Source: Mycolicibacterium hippocampi (GTDB lineage Bacteria > Actinomycetota > Actinomycetes > Mycobacteriales > Mycobacteriaceae). Taken from it: DNA of 64,000 nt. The DNA is taken from assembly GCF_010723735.1 (NCBI RefSeq), contig NZ_BLLB01000002.1, positions 1,116,001 through 1,180,000 of the forward strand, given 5' to 3'. Positions 61,934 through 64,000 of the stretch are shown here, piece by piece. The position numbers were made by a program, and so were the translations under genes. The stretch's first letter is position 1. Each line of letters opens with the position of its first letter. The notes beneath the pieces were generated by a model. The model was not told the origin of the DNA. It was given only the letters and a program-made list of their open reading frames with translations, and made no database searches.

Positions 61934-62791
61934 ATGCGGTTGGGCCTGTCTACTCCTGTGGTCATTCAGCCCCCCGGCGCGACTCCCGCGTGGGAAGCTG
62001 CCGCCGACATCGCTGATGTCGCCCGGATCGCGGCGGCCGCCGACGACCTCGGCTTCGACTACCTCACGTGCTCCGAACACATCGCGGTCCCCGACGAGGA
62101 CGCTGTCCGCCGCGGGTCGATGTACTGGGATCCGCTGGCCACGCTGTCCTATCTCGCCGCCTGCACCACCCGGATCCGGTTGGCCACTTCAGTGCTGGTG
62201 CTCGGGTACCAGCACCCGCTGGCGATCGCCAAGCGCTACGGCACCCTTGACCGCCTCAGTGGCGGGCGGGTGGTGCTCGGGGTCGGGGTCGGTTCGTCGG
62301 CCGCCGAATTCGACGTCTTGGGAGTCCCTTTCGCGGACCGGGGCGCCCGCGCCGACGATGCGATCGCGGCGTTGCGGGCGGCGTGGGGCGCCACCCGGCC
62401 GGATTACGACGGTGCATTCTACCGGTTCAGTTCGCTGCGGGTCGAGCCGTGTGGCATACAACCGCGAGTACCCATCTGGGTGGGTGGTCGGACGGCACGG
62501 TCACTTCGGCGCGCGCTGCAGCTCGGCGACGGCTGGATGCCGTTCGCCCTGAGCCGCAACGAGATCGCGACGATGCTCGACGGCAGATCGCTGCCTCCGG
62601 ATTTCGAGGTGGTGTTGGCCACGCCTCAGCTTGATCCGGCCGGGGACCCGGCGCGGTGTGCCCACAAGCTGGCAGCCCTGCGCGCGTCCGGAGCGACCGC
62701 GGTGACCTGCTCGGTGACCGCCACCTCCGCCGGGCACTATTGTGACCAGCTCGTGGCACTTCGCGACCTGGCCGACGACCTCTGGAGCTGA
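61934..62791 (+). CDS. LLM-class F420-dependent oxidoreductase (TIGR03619-like)
   Basis: 285-residue luciferase-like TIM-barrel protein. LGFDYLTCSEHIAVPD, SVLVLGYQHPLAIAKRYGTLDRLSGGRVVLGVGVG (read in parts) and the P-I-W-V-G-G strand are typical of F420-dependent LLM enzymes. The substrate is unknown. It is 24 bases after tetR and may be in the same transcript, which links it to the Rieske/P450 cluster. Confidence 0.83.
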   Translation: MRLGLSTPVVIQPPGATPAWEAAADIADVARIAAAADDLGFDYLTCSEHIAVPDEDAVRRGSMYWDPLATLSYLAACTTRIRLATSVLVLGYQHPLAIAKRYGTLDRLSGGRVVLGVGVGSSAAEFDVLGVPFADRGARADDAIAALRAAWGATRPDYDGAFYRFSSLRVEPCGIQPRVPIWVGGRTARSLRRALQLGDGWMPFALSRNEIATMLDGRSLPPDFEVVLATPQLDPAGDPARCAHKLAALRASGATAVTCSVTATSAGHYCDQLVALRDLADDLWS

Positions 62792-62810
62792 CCGTCCGGT
62801 TCGCGGCCGA

Positions 62811-63881
62811 TCAGAACTCGATGCGGACCGTGTCCGAACGCGGGCGGGCCTGACAGGCCAGGAACAGGCCGTCGGCGAGATCCTGCTCGTCGAGGATATC
62901 CGTCTGGCCCATCTGCACCTCGCCCGCGACCACCGTCGCCGCGCAGGAACCGCAACTGCCCTCCCGACACGAGTACGGCACCGCGAGACCGGCAGCCAGC
63001 ATCGTGTCGACCAGGTTGCGGTTGCGCGGCCACCGCAGTGTGTGGTTTTCGCCGTCGAGTTGGACCTCGGCGTCGGCGTCGTCGGTGTCGCCGACGGCGG
63101 TGTCGGTCGGCACGTCGGCGAACGGATCGCCCGTCAGTGAGGTGAACACCTCGACGTGGATCTTGGCGGGCGGCACCCCGGCCTCGATGAGTCCGTCTCG
63201 GACCGCCGCCATGTAGGGGCCGGGGCCGCAGACGAACGACTCGTATCCGATGAACCTGCCGGCGAAACCGCCCAGCTGTGCGGGGGTGGGCCGGCCCTGC
63301 ACCGACTCCAGCCAGTGCCACATGGTGAGCCGTCCGGCGAAACGGGCAGCGAGGTCGCGCAGCTCCGCAGCGAAGATGACCGAGCGTTCATCGCGGTTGG
63401 CATAGCAGAGGATGACACGACCGGTTCCGGCCGTGAGCACCGATTTCAGGATCGACATCACCGGGGTGATCCCGCTGCCGGCGGCCCACAGCAGGAAGTC
63501 GCCGTTCAGGTCGGCTGGCGTGAAGAGCCCGGCCGGCGGCAACACCTCGATCGAGTCACCGCGGGAAATATTGTCGCACAACCAGTTCGAACCATAGCCA
63601 CCGACTGTCCGCTTCACGGTGACCTTCGGTGCATCGTCTGTGTGCGGTGAGCTGGCCAGCGAGTAGCAGCGAGCAACGGAACCGGTGCGCTCGCTGGGTA
63701 CACGCAGGGTCAGGAACTGGCCGGGCCGGTAGGCGAGACGGTGACGCTGCCCTTCGGGCACGGAGAACACCAGGGAGCGCGTGTCGTGACTCTCGTCGAT
63801 GACCTCGCTGACGGTGAGTGTCAGGGTGCGCGATCCCGATGAACCTGTTGTCGCCGTGGGGGTGGATTCCACGTCGGTCAT
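62811..63881 (-). CDS. Ferredoxin-NAD(P)H reductase with C-terminal [2Fe-2S] (KshB/HmpB-like)
   Basis: 356-residue electron-transfer flavoprotein. The FAD domain has RCYSLASSPHTDD, the NAD(P)H domain AAGSGITPVMSILKSVL and CGPGPYMAAV, and the C-terminal plant-type ferredoxin has CREGSCGSC...C near residues 305-345. This order is that of KshB, the reductase of 3-ketosteroid 9-alpha-hydroxylase, and of other Rieske reductases. It is convergent with the LLM gene and is the likely electron donor to the Rieske oxygenase in the neighbouring operon. The start ATG at 63881 is 119 bases from the right edge of the window; nothing else is seen beyond it. Confidence 0.88.
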   Translation of the reverse strand: MTDVESTPTATTGSSGSRTLTLTVSEVIDESHDTRSLVFSVPEGQRHRLAYRPGQFLTLRVPSERTGSVARCYSLASSPHTDDAPKVTVKRTVGGYGSNWLCDNISRGDSIEVLPPAGLFTPADLNGDFLLWAAGSGITPVMSILKSVLTAGTGRVILCYANRDERSVIFAAELRDLAARFAGRLTMWHWLESVQGRPTPAQLGGFAGRFIGYESFVCGPGPYMAAVRDGLIEAGVPPAKIHVEVFTSLTGDPFADVPTDTAVGDTDDADAEVQLDGENHTLRWPRNRNLVDTMLAAGLAVPYSCREGSCGSCAATVVAGEVQMGQTDILDEQDLADGLFLACQARPRSDTVRIEF

Positions 63882-64000
63882 GACCGAACATTCTGGCCGT
63901 TGCCATGCCGTCAGCGGGGGTGCGCGTCCGGTGGCCGGGACAAAATCTCGGCGCCCGATGCCGGAGCAATCGGAATAGATCCTTCGCGTTGGGTGCTTTC

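Overview
The window is high-GC actinobacterial DNA and almost certainly comes from a rapidly growing Mycobacterium (Mycolicibacterium). From the left edge to about 53 kb the gene order follows, as I remember it, the M. tuberculosis stretch Rv0236c to Rv0265c: aftD, DUF2613, lpqI, tetR, htdX, fabG4, fadA2, fadE5, flavin reductase, sdh1 operon, hsp20, nirBD, cbiX, hemD-like regulator, aac(2')-I, pxpC and pxpB, iron-siderophore binding protein. The F6 small RNA lies between fadA2 and fadE5, as it does in M. tuberculosis.

Layout. 0-12.9 kb: envelope and lipid genes (aftD N-terminus, lpqI muropeptide hexosaminidase, htdX/fabG4/fadA2/fadE5), plus an amine-dehydrogenase-like protein, an SDR and a TspO. 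13-34.1 kb: an inserted glycolipid cluster of trehalose polyphleate (TPP) type. It has a bimodular 3686-residue polyketide synthase read leftward, and rightward PapA3-like acyltransferase, MmpL10-like exporter, FadD23-like fatty acyl-AMP ligase and two tandem PE-PPE-domain proteins (one in the described M. smegmatis locus), with a Gap-type membrane protein. 34.2-37.9 kb: flavin reductase, a small protein, rhodanese, an acyl-CoA dehydrogenase and an Lrp regulator. 37.9-42.2 kb: succinate dehydrogenase 1 operon ending in an unusual repeat protein with fourteen consecutive C-x-x triplets. 42.3-49.1 kb: PEP-mutase-like enzyme, Hsp20 with an HspR/SigH-type promoter, assimilatory nitrite reductase, a 7Fe ferredoxin with a DosR-like box, and two siroheme-related genes. 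49.2-54.4 kb: aminoglycoside acetyltransferase, 5-oxoprolinase subunits, a queuosine-precursor-type transporter, iron-siderophore binding lipoprotein, secreted Pro-rich protein and a LysE exporter.

From 54.4 kb the content looks accessory. A TetR/epimerase pair sits behind a dense operator array in a slightly AT-richer stretch. Then comes a compact catabolic cluster: Rieske oxygenase, NTF2-like protein, P450, SDR and CMD-family protein, all leftward with overlapping starts and stops, divergent from a TetR gene with its own nested-palindrome operator. An F420-type LLM oxidoreductase and a KshB-like ferredoxin reductase follow. The substrate is unknown.

The most distinctive items are the poly-cysteine repeat protein joined to the sdh1 operon, the duplicated PE-PPE genes with a conserved upstream element, the PKS domain layout (no dehydratase in module 1), the uncharacterised Rieske/P450 cluster, and several hairpin or tandem repeats at gene ends, two of which encode or end the C-terminus of a protein. 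No tRNA, rRNA, CRISPR array, transposase or phage gene was seen.
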